Of a stretch of 64,000 nt of DNA, positions 49,481 through 59,217 are shown piece after piece. The stretch is taken from the NCBI RefSeq assembly GCF_001641125.1, contig NZ_LWLP01000001.1:3308133-3372132 (forward strand), written 5' to 3'. How positions within the stretch are numbered: the first letter of the stretch is position 1; each line of letters opens with the position of its first letter. The notes beneath the pieces were generated by a model. The model had not been told where the DNA came from. It worked only from the letters and a program-made list of their open reading frames with translations, and did no database searches. A program made the translations under genes and the position numbers. The DNA is from Arthrobacter sp. OY3WO11 (lineage in GTDB: Bacteria > Actinomycetota > Actinomycetes > Actinomycetales > Micrococcaceae).

Positions 49481-50521
49481 ATGGGTTTCGTGCCCTCTCC
49501 CGACGGATCGTCCTCCCTCAGCGCCCCGGCTCCCGCGGCTGCCGCCGGTTCCTCCCCCGGCTCTTCTTCCCCGGCAGGCCCCAAGGCAGTGGGCCCCAAG
49601 GCAGTGGACAAGGAGACGACGGCGGGAGTCCTCTTTGGCATCGCCGCCTACGGGCTGTGGGGGCTGCTCCCCCTGTACTTCTTTGTGCTCATGCCGGCCG
49701 GCGCCGTCGAGATCGTGGCCAACCGGGTGGTGTGGTCGCTGCTGTTCTGCGCACTCCTCATCACGGTTACCCGCGCCTGGTCCGCCCTGGCACAGGCCCT
49801 CCGGAACCGCGCCGTGTTCGGTTCCCTGGCCCTGGCTGCCTTCCTGATTGCCGTCAACTGGCTCACCTACACCTATGGAGTCACCACCGGGCAGGCTGTT
49901 GAGGCGTCCCTAGGCTACTTCATCAACCCGCTGGTGTCCGTGCTGCTCGGTGTGTTCGTCCTGAAGGAGAAGCTGCGTCCGCTGCAGTGGGCCGCCGTCG
50001 GCATCGGTTTTGTGGCGGTGGGCGTCCTGACCTACTCCTACGGCAAGCTCCCCTGGATTGCCCTGACGCTGGCGTTCAGCTTTGGCCTTTACGGGTTCGT
50101 CAAGAAAAGGGTGGGGCCAAGGGTGGACGCCGTCACGAGCCTCAGCGTGGAAACCATGGTGCTGGCCCCGTTCGCAGCGGCCATCATGATCTTCCTTGCC
50201 GCGACCGGAACCGGCACCCTCACCACGCAGGGTCCCGGCCATTTCTGGCTCTTGCTGGCGTCCGGGGTGATCACCGCGGTTCCGCTGCTGTTCTTCGGCG
50301 CTTCCGCCCGCAGGCTGCCCATGACCACCATCGGCCTGCTCCAGTACTGCGCTCCCGTCCTGCAGTTCATCCTTGCCCTGGTGGTGTTCAGGGAAGCGAT
50401 GACCGTGGAACGCTGGATCGGGTTCGGAGTGGTGTGGCTGGCCCTGGCCGTCCTGACCGTGGACATGCTGGGGACGGCACGCAGGAACTCGGTGGCTAAA
50501 CGCGCAAAGCGGGGCATATGA
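49481..50521 (+). CDS. RarD/EamA family transporter
   Basis: 346 residues, ten membrane helices in two EamA repeats: TAGVLFGIAAYGLWGLLPLYFFVLMPAGAVEIVANRVVWSLLF matches RarD (chloramphenicol-sensitive protein). The first 45 residues are Ser/Pro/Ala-rich and contain a 15-bp tandem duplication at 49577-49606 (GPKAV twice); a GTG at 49604 is an alternative start. ATG at 49481 is favoured by GAGGTGG. Probably exports amino acids or metabolites. Its stop overlaps the next gene's ATG. Confidence 0.9.
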   Translation: MGFVPSPDGSSSLSAPAPAAAAGSSPGSSSPAGPKAVGPKAVDKETTAGVLFGIAAYGLWGLLPLYFFVLMPAGAVEIVANRVVWSLLFCALLITVTRAWSALAQALRNRAVFGSLALAAFLIAVNWLTYTYGVTTGQAVEASLGYFINPLVSVLLGVFVLKEKLRPLQWAAVGIGFVAVGVLTYSYGKLPWIALTLAFSFGLYGFVKKRVGPRVDAVTSLSVETMVLAPFAAAIMIFLAATGTGTLTTQGPGHFWLLLASGVITAVPLLFFGASARRLPMTTIGLLQYCAPVLQFILALVVFREAMTVERWIGFGVVWLALAVLTVDMLGTARRNSVAKRAKRGI

Positions 50522-51663
50522 CGTCTCCTGCCGCGGGAAACACCAGGCGTGCCCGCATCCGTATTGCCGTCGCCGCGCTCCTCGCGCTTGCCGTCCTGGC
50601 GGCGCTGGTGCTGCTCACTAACCTCCCGTCGGGGGACCAGCCGCCCGGACCTGCCAGCCCTGAACCTTCCCCGCCCGCCACATCGGCACCAGCCCCAGCG
50701 GCCGGGGGACCCGCGGTGGAGACGTCCAGCTTTTCGGGGTCCGGCGACGTGGCGGATGACGCGGCCATCTGGGTGGACCCCGCCAACCCGGCCAACAGTG
50801 TGGTCATCGCGGACAACAAGGCAGACACGGACGGGGGTGTCGGGGTGTTTGGAATGGACGGCAAAATGATCCATTTCCGTCCGGACGGAAAGATCGGCAA
50901 CGTCGACCTGAGGACAGGGTTTCCGCTGTCCGGAAAATCGGCCGTGCTGGTGGGCGGGAACAACCGGACGGACGACACCCTGGCCCTGTGGACCCTGGAT
51001 ACGGAAACCCGGGAGCTTACACCCGTTGCGGCAGGCGACATTCAGACGTTCGCACCCAACTACGGCTTCTGCATGTACCGCAGCAGCGCCAGCGGCAAGT
51101 TCTACGCCTTTGTCACCCCGAACGAGGAAGGGTCCATCCAACAGTTCGAGTTGGTTGACGACGGCGAAGGCCGGGTGGAGGCGGAGCTCGTCAGGGAGCT
51201 CCCGGTCAGCAGCATCACGGAAAGCTGCGTCGCGGACGACGAACTGGGGCACCTCTACGTTGCGCAGGAGGACGTCGGCGTGTGGAAGTACAGCGCCGAA
51301 CCCGACGCCGGAACGGAACGGGCCGCCATGGACAAAGCCGGCGCGGGGCGCCTTGTGGCAGACGTGGAAGGGATGGGCATCAGCTACGGCCCCGGCGGCT
51401 CAGGCCACCTGTTCGTGTCCAGCCAGGGCGACTCCACCATCGCCGTCTATGAGCGGTCCGGTGACAATGCCTTCATCAAAAAGTTCAACGTGGGCGGGAA
51501 CGGGGATATAGACGGCGTGTCCGGAACCGACGGCCTGGACGTTACGGCACTGGATGCCGGGCCGCAGTTCGAGCAGGGACTTCTGGTGGTCCACGACGAA
51601 AAGAACAGCGGCGGGGGAACGTCCAACCTGAAGTACGTTCCGCTTGCCTCGGTTTTGGAGTAA
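50518..51663 (+). CDS. Beta-propeller phytase
   Basis: 381 residues. Signal anchor at about 14-36 (IAVAALLALAVLAALVLLTNL), Pro/Ser linker to about 65, then a six-bladed propeller. The BPP signature DDAAIWVDPANPANSVVIADNKAD, GVFGMDGK, GKIGNVDLRTGF, EVESSY-like ITESCVADDELGHLYVAQEDVGVWKY and GDIDGVSGTDGLDV is clear; its acidic residues bind calcium at the active site. It frees phosphate from phytate outside the cell. ATGA overlap with the RarD-like gene gives translational coupling. Followed by a strong terminator. Confidence 0.92.
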   Translation: MTSPAAGNTRRARIRIAVAALLALAVLAALVLLTNLPSGDQPPGPASPEPSPPATSAPAPAAGGPAVETSSFSGSGDVADDAAIWVDPANPANSVVIADNKADTDGGVGVFGMDGKMIHFRPDGKIGNVDLRTGFPLSGKSAVLVGGNNRTDDTLALWTLDTETRELTPVAAGDIQTFAPNYGFCMYRSSASGKFYAFVTPNEEGSIQQFELVDDGEGRVEAELVRELPVSSITESCVADDELGHLYVAQEDVGVWKYSAEPDAGTERAAMDKAGAGRLVADVEGMGISYGPGGSGHLFVSSQGDSTIAVYERSGDNAFIKKFNVGGNGDIDGVSGTDGLDVTALDAGPQFEQGLLVVHDEKNSGGGTSNLKYVPLASVLE

Positions 51664-51667
51664 CGAA

Positions 51668-51706
51668 GCCCCAGGCCCCGGAAGCATGCTCTCCGGGGCC
51701 TGGGGC
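51668..51706. terminator. Bidirectional terminator
   Basis: GCCCCAGGCCCCGGA (51668-51682) pairs with TCCGGGGCCTGGGGC (51692-51706), perfect 15-bp stem, 9-base loop. Between the phytase gene and the convergent aminotransferase gene. Confidence 0.88.
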
Positions 51707-51746
51707 TGTGTGCGCCCTTGTGGGGGGCGCCGGCTCTGTGCGGGTG

Positions 51747-53117
51747 TTACGCGTTGGCCCTGATGGCGGCGGCGAGGACGTCCAGTCCGTCATTGAGCAG
51801 GTCATCGGTGATGACCAGCGGCGGCAGCAGCCGGATCACGTTGCCGTAGGTTCCGCAGGTCAGGATGATGACGCCTTCCTTCAGGCAGGCAGCGGCCACG
51901 GCCTTGGTCAGCTCCGGGTTGGGTTCCTTGGAGCCGGCCTGGACCAGCTCGATGGCCAGCATGGCGCCGCGGCCGCGGATATCACCGATCACGGCTGATC
52001 CGGCAGCGGCGAGCTCGGACTGGAGTTCGCGGAGCCGGCCGGTGGCGAGTTCCTCGATGTGCTTGGCGCGGCCGTTGAGGTTGTACTCCTCCATGGATCC
52101 GATGGAGGCAAGGGCAGCGGCGCAGGCAACCGGGTTGCCGCCGTAGGTGCCGCCAAGGCCGCCGGGGTGGACGGCGTCCAGCAGGTCTGCGCGGCCGGTG
52201 ATGGCGGAGAGCGGCATGCCGCCGGCGATGCCCTTGGCCATGGTCAGGATGTCCGGGACAACGCCCTCGTGGTTGACGGCGAACCATTCACCGGTGCGGC
52301 AGAAGCCGGACTGGACCTCATCCGCGATGAAAACGATGCCCTTGTCCTTGGCCCACGCGGCAAGTGCCGGGAGGAAGCCCTCGGCCGGGACGATGAAGCC
52401 GCCCTCGCCCTGGATGGGTTCGATGATGATCGCGGCAACCTGGTCCCCGCCGATCTGCTTTTCGATCATGGTGATGGCGCGCTTGGCGGCCTCGGCACCG
52501 GTGATCTCCGGGTTTTCCTCCCGGTAGGGGTAGCTCATGGGCATGCGGTAGACCTCGGGCGCGAACGGGCCGAAGTTGGTCTTGTACGGCATGGCCTTGG
52601 CGGTGAGCGCCATGGTGAGGTTGGTCCGGCCGTGGTAGGCGTGGTCGAAAGCCACGACGGCGTCGCGTCCGGTGGCGAGGCGGGCCACCTTGACGGCGTT
52701 CTCCACGGCCTCGGCGCCGGAGTTGAAGAGGACGGTGCGCTTCTCATGGTCGCCCGGGGTGAGGCGGTTCAGTTGCTCGGCCACGGCCACGTAGCCCTCG
52801 TAGGGGGTCACCATGAAGCAGGTGTGCGTGAAGTGCTCCACGGCTTCCTTGACGGCCCCGACGACGGCGGGATCGGACGCGCCGACGCTCGTCACGGCGA
52901 TGCCCGAGCCGAGGTCGATGAAGGAGTTGCCGTCGACGTCGTGGATGATCCCGCCGTCGGCGTCTGCAACGTAGACGGGGACGCTGGAGGCGACGCCGGC
53001 GGCGACGACTGCCTTGCGGCGTTCGGTCAGGGCTACGGACTTGGGGCCGGGGAAGTCAGCCTGGACCCGGCGCTTCTGCTCCAGGCGGAAGGTGATGTCT
53101 GATGCGGTGGTGGTCAT
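51747..53117 (-). CDS. gabT: 4-aminobutyrate aminotransferase
   Basis: 456 residues. Class III PLP transaminase: GSGIAVTSVGASDPAVV, NSGAEAVENAVKVARLATGRDAV, FDHAYHGRTNLTMALT, IADEVQSGFCRTGEW and PLP Lys in LTMAKGIAGGMPLSAITGRADL. Transfers the amino group of GABA to 2-oxoglutarate. Lies 44 bases downstream of an aminobutyraldehyde dehydrogenase-like gene on the same strand, so putrescine or GABA would be degraded through both. Start ATG at 53117. Confidence 0.92.
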   Translation of the reverse strand: MTTTASDITFRLEQKRRVQADFPGPKSVALTERRKAVVAAGVASSVPVYVADADGGIIHDVDGNSFIDLGSGIAVTSVGASDPAVVGAVKEAVEHFTHTCFMVTPYEGYVAVAEQLNRLTPGDHEKRTVLFNSGAEAVENAVKVARLATGRDAVVAFDHAYHGRTNLTMALTAKAMPYKTNFGPFAPEVYRMPMSYPYREENPEITGAEAAKRAITMIEKQIGGDQVAAIIIEPIQGEGGFIVPAEGFLPALAAWAKDKGIVFIADEVQSGFCRTGEWFAVNHEGVVPDILTMAKGIAGGMPLSAITGRADLLDAVHPGGLGGTYGGNPVACAAALASIGSMEEYNLNGRAKHIEELATGRLRELQSELAAAGSAVIGDIRGRGAMLAIELVQAGSKEPNPELTKAVAAACLKEGVIILTCGTYGNVIRLLPPLVITDDLLNDGLDVLAAAIRANA

Positions 53118-53161
53118 GGGAAGGCCTTTCTTTGAAGCCTGGGGTTTGCTGCGGTGGGGAA

Positions 53162-54592
53162 TTAAGAGTCGAGGGCGGACATCACGTGCTTGATGCGCGT
53201 GTAGTCCTCAACGCCGTACATGGAGAGGTCCTTGCCGTAGCCGGACTGCTTGAAGCCGCCGTGGGGCATTTCGGCGGTGAGGAGGATGTGGGTGTTGATC
53301 CAGACGGCACCGAAATCGAGGTCCCGGCTGAGCCGCATGGCCGTGCCGTGGTTGCTGGTCCAGACGCTTGAGGCGAGGGCGTAGTCCACGTCGTTCGCCA
53401 GCTCAACAGCCTCTTCCTCGGTGCTGAACTTCTGCACCGTGATGACGGGTCCGAAGGTTTCCTTCTGGACAATGTCGTCGGTCTGCCTGGCGCCGGTGAC
53501 GATGGTGGGTTCGAAGAAGTAGCCCTTCTCCCCCGCCCGGTGGCCGCCGGTGACAATCTTGCAGTTCTCCGGCAGGTTTTCCACCACCGAGCTGACGGCG
53601 TTGAAGTGGTTGACGTTGTTGAGCGGGCCGAAGTAGTTGTCCTCGTCGTTCTGTGAGCCCGTGCGCAGGGTCCTGGTGTGCTCCACCATGGCGGCCACGA
53701 CGTCGTCGTGCACGGAATCCTCAACCAGCACCCGCGTGATGGCCGTGCAGTCCTGCCCCGCGTTGAAGAACGCGAACTCGGCAATCGCCGCTGCGCTCTT
53801 CTTGATGTCGGCGTCCTTGAAGACAATGGCCGGCGCCTTGCCGCCAAGCTCCAGGTGCGCACGTTTCAGGCCCTTGGCGGCACCCGAGGCCACGGCGATG
53901 CCGGCGCGGACGGAGCCGGTGATGGACACCAGGCCGGGGACCTTGTGGTCCACCATCATGGCGCCGGTCTCGCCGGTGCCCAGCACCACGTTCAGGACGC
54001 CGGCCGGGAAGATCTCCCCGGCGAGGCGGGCCAGGACCAGCGTGGATTCCGGCGTGGTGTCCGAGGGCTTCAACACTACGGTGTTGCCGGCTGCCAGGGC
54101 GGGACCGATCTTCCAGATGGCCATCAGGAACGGGTAGTTCCAGGGTGCCACCTGCGCCACGACGCCGATGGGTTCGCGGCGGACGTAGGAGGTGTGCCCT
54201 TCGAAGTATTCACCGGCGGACTTGCCCTCGAGGATGCGGGCTGCACCGGCAAAGAAGCGGAGCTGGTCGGCGCCGGCGGCAACTTCCTCCGAGGCGATCA
54301 GGGAACGCACCTGGCCGGTGTTGCGGTGCTGGGCCTCCACGAGTTCATCGCTGTTGGCCTCGACGGCGTCAGCGAGCTTGAGGAGCATGAGCTGGCGCTG
54401 TCCCGGGGTGGCGTGCTTCCAGGTTTTGAAGGCGTCCTTCGCCGCGGTCATGGCAGCGTCCACATCGGCCTGCACCGAGACGGGCGACTGCGCCACCACC
54501 TCGCCGTTGGTGGGGTTCACGATGTCCAGCAGGGCGGTGCCGGCAGGAGTGACGAACTTCCCGTTGATGAAGTTCTGCAAGGTTTGGACCAC
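53162..54592 (-). CDS. Gamma-aminobutyraldehyde dehydrogenase-like enzyme
   Basis: 476 residues. Aldehyde dehydrogenase with catalytic Cys in FFNAGQDCTAITR, Glu in AHLELGGKAPAIV, NAD site PWNYPFLMAIWKIGPALAAGN. The NAGQDCTA pattern is typical of aminobutyraldehyde and related amino-aldehyde dehydrogenases (PatD/Prr); its product GABA would feed gabT. GTG at 54592 has AAAGAGG 9 bases ahead and is preferred to a TTG at 54601 that touches that site. Divergent from the PucR regulator. Confidence 0.88.
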   Translation of the reverse strand: MVQTLQNFINGKFVTPAGTALLDIVNPTNGEVVAQSPVSVQADVDAAMTAAKDAFKTWKHATPGQRQLMLLKLADAVEANSDELVEAQHRNTGQVRSLIASEEVAAGADQLRFFAGAARILEGKSAGEYFEGHTSYVRREPIGVVAQVAPWNYPFLMAIWKIGPALAAGNTVVLKPSDTTPESTLVLARLAGEIFPAGVLNVVLGTGETGAMMVDHKVPGLVSITGSVRAGIAVASGAAKGLKRAHLELGGKAPAIVFKDADIKKSAAAIAEFAFFNAGQDCTAITRVLVEDSVHDDVVAAMVEHTRTLRTGSQNDEDNYFGPLNNVNHFNAVSSVVENLPENCKIVTGGHRAGEKGYFFEPTIVTGARQTDDIVQKETFGPVITVQKFSTEEEAVELANDVDYALASSVWTSNHGTAMRLSRDLDFGAVWINTHILLTAEMPHGGFKQSGYGKDLSMYGVEDYTRIKHVMSALDS

Positions 54593-54760
54593 GGTGTGCA
54601 ACCTCTTTCGTAGGGGCCGTCCGCGCCCGGGCGGAAGTCAGGGCGGATGGATGGAACTGCCTAGAGCCTATGCCAGCGCCCCTGCCCCGTGAATAGCCAC
54701 CTGCACACCCTTCCTGAGCCTGTTTAGTGCGGTTGCCCAGCACCCCTCTATCCTTGATCC

Positions 54761-56197
54761 ATGGCCATTTCCCTTGCCGCCCTCCTGGGTGTGAACTCCC
54801 TGAAGCTGACCAAAGCAGGGCTCGCGGAAACCACCTGGCACCAGGACATCAACTGGGTGGCGGTGACCGAGCTGGAGGATCCGCACCGCTTCATTAACGG
54901 CGGCGAACTGATCCTCACCACCGGCCTGCGGCTGCGGTCCGCACCGGAGCAGCGGCGCTTTGTCCGGCAGGTGCAGCGGGCCGGCGCCGTGGGCATCGGC
55001 TTCGGCGTGGGGCTCTCCCACGAGACGGTTCCCCCGGCGCTGCTGGCGGAAGCCAACCGCTGGGGACTGCCCGTCGTGGAGGTCCCCTACGAGACGCCCT
55101 TCATCGCCATCGGCAAGCTGGTGGCCGACGCCCAGTCGGCGGACCACTACGCCAAGCTTGAGCGGCTGATCGCCGGGCACCAGGTGCTGGCACGCGCACT
55201 GCTCACCGGCGGCGGACTCGCCGAGCTCCTCAAGCATCTGGGAGGCATGCTGCGCACCGACGTTGCCCTGACCCAGTTCACGGCCCAGCTCTACAACAGC
55301 AGCAGCGAACCCCCCTCGGCGGACACCTGGTCCTCCTACCCCGTCCCCACCGGCCGGCGGGACGCCTGCACCCTGTGGGTCCGGCAGCCATTCGAGGATT
55401 CAGGCATCATCGGCTACGCCCAGAACCTGATCAGCGTCGAGCTGAACAACATGGTCAAGCAGCGCCAGGCCCAGCGGGCGTTGTGCGGCCAGGTCCTCGA
55501 GGACGTGATCCACGGCGCCCTGGAAACCAGCGAGGCCCAGCGGCGCCTGGCGGGCGTCGGCGTCAACAGCACCCGCAAAAACGTGGTTCTGCTGGCCGTC
55601 TCCGCTGCACACAACAAAGCCTTGGTGAGCACCTCCGTGCCGCGCGAACTGGAGAACGCGGTAGCCGCCGTCGTGGGTAAGGACCTGGTGCTGGTGATAA
55701 ATGACGACGGCGGCGGCGCACCTGCGCTGGCCCGCAAGCTGAGCGACCACCTGGCCGAGGCGGGCCTCCATACGACCATCGGAATCGGCGGGGCCTACAC
55801 CAAGCCGAACGGCCTGCGGTGGAGCTACTTCGAGGCCCGGGATGCCGCCAGCCACGGTTTGCCCGTCAACGAGCCGGAGCGGCTGAGCCTCACGTCGCTG
55901 CTGCTGGCCAGTGAGGACGTGCCGCTGGCGGACATGGCCAATGAATCCCTGAACCCGCTGCGGACCTTCGACGCCACACACGGTTCAGAACTGATGACCA
56001 CCCTGGAGAGCTACCTCAACAACAACGGCTCCGTGGCCGCTGTGGCGGAGGAACTCACGCTGCACCGGAACACGGTCCGCTACCGGCTGGCGCAGATCAC
56101 CGAACTGACCGGGTACGACCCCGCCGTCACCACAGACCGGGTCCAGCTTTGGCTGGCCCTGGCCGTGGCCCGGCTGGGCGCGCGGCAGGGCAAGTAG
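54761..56197 (+). CDS. PucR family transcriptional regulator
   Basis: 478 residues. PucR domain at the N terminus (LAALLGVNSLKLTKAGLAETTWHQDINWVAVTELEDPHRFINGGELILTTGL) and a C-terminal HTH LESYLNNNGSVAAVAEELTLHRNTVRYRLAQITELTGYD. The middle holds a diguanylate-like or GGDEF-related weak domain typical of the family. Divergent from the amino-aldehyde dehydrogenase/gabT operon across 168 bases, the usual sign of a local activator for GABA or putrescine use. Confidence 0.9.
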   Translation: MAISLAALLGVNSLKLTKAGLAETTWHQDINWVAVTELEDPHRFINGGELILTTGLRLRSAPEQRRFVRQVQRAGAVGIGFGVGLSHETVPPALLAEANRWGLPVVEVPYETPFIAIGKLVADAQSADHYAKLERLIAGHQVLARALLTGGGLAELLKHLGGMLRTDVALTQFTAQLYNSSSEPPSADTWSSYPVPTGRRDACTLWVRQPFEDSGIIGYAQNLISVELNNMVKQRQAQRALCGQVLEDVIHGALETSEAQRRLAGVGVNSTRKNVVLLAVSAAHNKALVSTSVPRELENAVAAVVGKDLVLVINDDGGGAPALARKLSDHLAEAGLHTTIGIGGAYTKPNGLRWSYFEARDAASHGLPVNEPERLSLTSLLLASEDVPLADMANESLNPLRTFDATHGSELMTTLESYLNNNGSVAAVAEELTLHRNTVRYRLAQITELTGYDPAVTTDRVQLWLALAVARLGARQGK

Positions 56198-56209
56198 CCG
56201 GCCCTGGCG

Positions 56210-57787
56210 TCAAAGGACGCCACGGCGCAGCAGTTCGCGGGACTTCCTGCGGGCTTTCCGGTACTTGGCTTCGGCGTCCTTCATCAGCTCGTCCTGCCGG
56301 TTCTCCAGTGCAGCGAAGACCGCGGCCGCGGCTGTCTGCTCCTGGCGCGAGCCCGCGGTGATGAGCAGGTCGCGGGCTATCACGGCGTCATGGAAGTCGC
56401 CCAGGATCTTCTGCTGCCGCTGCGCCGCCTTGGCCACCTTCCCGGCACGCCTGCCGCGCACCAGGGCTGCCGTTTCCGCCACATGCCGGAGCCGCTTGGC
56501 ATCCTTACGGACCTGGTGGAGGGCGTTTTCGTGATCCGTCCCGCGCCTGGCACGCGCTGCCGCCTTGTGCGAGCGCCGCAGCCGCCTGGCTGACTTGTCC
56601 ACTGCTTTCGCGGACTCCCGGCGGCCCCCCGACACGGCGTCCGACCGGACCGGCGGGGTGTCCCGGAAGGCCTCGAGTTCGTCCAGGAGCCGGAAGTAGC
56701 GGTCCGAGCGCAGCGCCTCCTGCAGTTGCCGGTACCCGTCGTCGAACTCACCGCCCACCCTTCGTTCCACCCGGTCACTGGCGGCGTCAACACCCTCGCC
56801 TGGCGGCAGCTCACCCAAGTGCCCGCGGAGCCTGTCCAGCAGGACCTCCGCATCCCGAGGGCCGCCCAGCAGCTGGCCCAGCCACTTCAGTTCGTCCCGT
56901 AAATGCCGCACCGGGCGGGCGGAGTAGAGCTTGCGGTAGGCCGCGAGCGCGGATCGGATCCGCCGCACTGCCGACCGCATGTTGTGCACGGACTCGGGTT
57001 CCTCCAGCCGGACCCCCGGGTCCTGGGCCAGGATTTCCTGGATCTGCCCGCCGAGGTACACGGTGACGACGGCGGCCGCTGGCGCTTTCTTGCCGGCAGC
57101 AAGGTCCGGGGTGTTTCCGTCGCGAGGGCCCTGGCCGCCCACTTCGCCGCCCAGGGCGCGGGCCAGCTTGGAAGCGTGGCCCGCGGGGCGTGCACCGGCC
57201 TCCATCAGCAGTTCTTCAGCCGGGGCAAAGAGCTCGGGTCCGCCGTGGACAAGTTCCAATTCCCACTCGCGCCACTGCTGCTGCCCGCCGGATATGGCGC
57301 CCGCTCCCTTTCCCGGGTGCAGGCGCTCCGCCGTCACGCGGTCATCGGCCAGGTCCGCCAGGTGCCCGCCGTCCTCCCCGTAGAGGGCGTGGGTGGTGCG
57401 CCGGGTCTCGAGCCTCACCACCGGGGCCACGGCCGCTCCGCGGAGGTATGCCTGGATGTGGTCGAGCAGGCTGTCCGGCACCACGCCGGGCTGTCCGAGC
57501 GGGGCATGCAATTCCCGCCGCTGCTGGGGTTCTGTGCCGGTGGCCCCGGTTTCCAGCGGCGGCAGTTTCAGGTGCCAGCCTGCGTCGGTTCCGCCGGTCC
57601 GCCGGCGAAGGGTGATCCGGCGGGACGCGAGAATGTGGCGGCCGGTGTCAAAGTAAACGGCTTCCAGGACATCGGTATGGGGAGCTGCCACCCTGGCCAC
57701 GCCGGGAAGGCTGTCCAGCGCGGGCACGGCGGCGCCGTCGCCGACGTCGTACTTCTTTTCAATCTCAAGTCCCTGCGAAGCCTTCAC
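56210..57787 (-). CDS. CYTH-CHAD domain protein
   Basis: 525 residues. N-terminal CYTH triphosphate tunnel domain with EIEKKY at its start and acidic/basic strand pairs; C-terminal CHAD domain (about 270-525), helical and His/Arg-rich, with ESVHNMRSAVRRIRSALAAYRKLY and HQVRKDAKRLRHVAETAA. CHAD domains bind polyphosphate and CYTH enzymes hydrolyse triphosphate or polyphosphate, so a role in polyphosphate metabolism is inferred. GTG start at 57787 has AAGGGA ahead; the longer frame upstream is Pro/Arg junk. Convergent with the PucR gene. Confidence 0.88.
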   Translation of the reverse strand: MKASQGLEIEKKYDVGDGAAVPALDSLPGVARVAAPHTDVLEAVYFDTGRHILASRRITLRRRTGGTDAGWHLKLPPLETGATGTEPQQRRELHAPLGQPGVVPDSLLDHIQAYLRGAAVAPVVRLETRRTTHALYGEDGGHLADLADDRVTAERLHPGKGAGAISGGQQQWREWELELVHGGPELFAPAEELLMEAGARPAGHASKLARALGGEVGGQGPRDGNTPDLAAGKKAPAAAVVTVYLGGQIQEILAQDPGVRLEEPESVHNMRSAVRRIRSALAAYRKLYSARPVRHLRDELKWLGQLLGGPRDAEVLLDRLRGHLGELPPGEGVDAASDRVERRVGGEFDDGYRQLQEALRSDRYFRLLDELEAFRDTPPVRSDAVSGGRRESAKAVDKSARRLRRSHKAAARARRGTDHENALHQVRKDAKRLRHVAETAALVRGRRAGKVAKAAQRQQKILGDFHDAVIARDLLITAGSRQEQTAAAAVFAALENRQDELMKDAEAKYRKARRKSRELLRRGVL

Positions 57788-57931
57788 AAGCTGTCCCTTC
57801 CGCTTCCGTGCACCGGGTCCGGTCCGTGGCGTCCGGGCTCCCGCTGGCAGTCTATTGCCCGGCGCCACGACGCCGGGAGAGCTTGGCCACAGAACCGCAG
57901 ACATCAAACGTCTAACCTTTAGGCTGGAGGG

Positions 57932-59212
57932 ATGCCCGCCCCGTATCCTCCCGCCACCCAGGCGCCGTCGGTCCCTGTTCCGGCCACCTTAGCGCCAGCC
58001 GCCGCCCCCGCTTCCGAAACGGGGAACGCCAAGCCACGCTCCGCCGTCGTCTTCGGCGTTATAGCGCTGGTGCTCATCGGGCTGAACCTGCGGGCGGGCA
58101 TCACAGGAGCGTCGGCCCTGCTGCACGACCTGCAAACAGTGCTGGGCTACGGCGCGCTGGTGGCCGCCATCATCCCGTCCATCCCAACGCTGTGCTTCGC
58201 GCTTGCAGGGGCGGGCACGTCCTGGCTGACGGGATGGCTGGGCGTGGAGAAGGCGATCCTGGTGGCCCTGGCCATGCTGGCGGGCGGACTCCTCCTGCGC
58301 GGCATCCCCGCCACCGGCATGCTCGTGGCCGGCAGTGTCCTGGGCATGTCCGGCCTGGCCGTCTGCAACGTAGCCATGCCCTCCTTCATCCGGGAGCACT
58401 TTGCCCAGCGGACGTCCCTGATGACCGCCGTCTACACGGTGACCATGACCACAGGCGCCACCGTCACCGCCGTCGCGGTGGTGCCGCTGGCGCAGGCACT
58501 CGGCTCACCCTCGGCCGCCGTCGGCGCCATTGGCATCACCGCCGTGGCGGCACTCCTGGGCTTCCTTCCCGTGGCGCTGCATGCGCACCGGAACAGTCCC
58601 CGGACGGCCGGCGGACGGATCTCCCCCTGGCCGTTGCTGCGGACCCGCAAGGGGCTGCTCCTCACCGCGATCTTCACGCTCCAGGCCCTGCTTGCCTACG
58701 CCCTGCTGAGCTGGCTCCCCTACATGCTGACCACCATGGGACTGGGCGCCGCGGACAGCGGACTGATGTTCGGGCTGATGCAGCTTGTCTCCGTTCCGGC
58801 GGGCATGGTGCTGATCGCCGTCGGTTCCCGGCCGCGGATGCTGCGGCCCGCCTTCTACCTGGTCAGCATCACCATGGTGGCCGGGCTGGTATCGCTGCTG
58901 GTCCTGCCGGTGGGGCTGGCCGCCATTCCTGCCGCCCTGCTGGGGTTCGGCCTGGGCATCTTCCCGCTGGTGATGGTGATGATCAGCCGCAGCGGTGCGA
59001 GCACCGCCGAAACCACCGCACTGTCCACGCTGGCGCAGTCCACGGGCTACCTGCTGGCCACCGCGGGGCCGTTCGGGATGGGGCTGCTGCACAGTGCCAC
59101 CGGCGCCTGGACCCTGCCCCTCCTGCTCCTCCTTGCCCTGGCGCTGGCCCAGATCGTGGTGGCGCACCTGATCACGGGCAAGGCCATGACCAACGCCGTG
59201 GTAAGGAAGTAG
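57932..59212 (+). CDS. MFS transporter, CynX/NimT type
   Basis: 426 residues, twelve helices after a 38-residue Pro/Ala head. CynX family signature AVVFGVIALVLIGLNLRAGITGASALLHDLQTVLGYG and VAMPSFIREHFAQRTSLMTAVYTVTMTTGATVTA. Relatives carry cyanate, 2-nitroimidazole or small metabolites; substrate unknown. A GntR regulator starts 5 bases after its stop, so the pair is probably one transcript. Confidence 0.9.
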   Translation: MPAPYPPATQAPSVPVPATLAPAAAPASETGNAKPRSAVVFGVIALVLIGLNLRAGITGASALLHDLQTVLGYGALVAAIIPSIPTLCFALAGAGTSWLTGWLGVEKAILVALAMLAGGLLLRGIPATGMLVAGSVLGMSGLAVCNVAMPSFIREHFAQRTSLMTAVYTVTMTTGATVTAVAVVPLAQALGSPSAAVGAIGITAVAALLGFLPVALHAHRNSPRTAGGRISPWPLLRTRKGLLLTAIFTLQALLAYALLSWLPYMLTTMGLGAADSGLMFGLMQLVSVPAGMVLIAVGSRPRMLRPAFYLVSITMVAGLVSLLVLPVGLAAIPAALLGFGLGIFPLVMVMISRSGASTAETTALSTLAQSTGYLLATAGPFGMGLLHSATGAWTLPLLLLLALALAQIVVAHLITGKAMTNAVVRK

Positions 59213-59217
59213 CGGCC

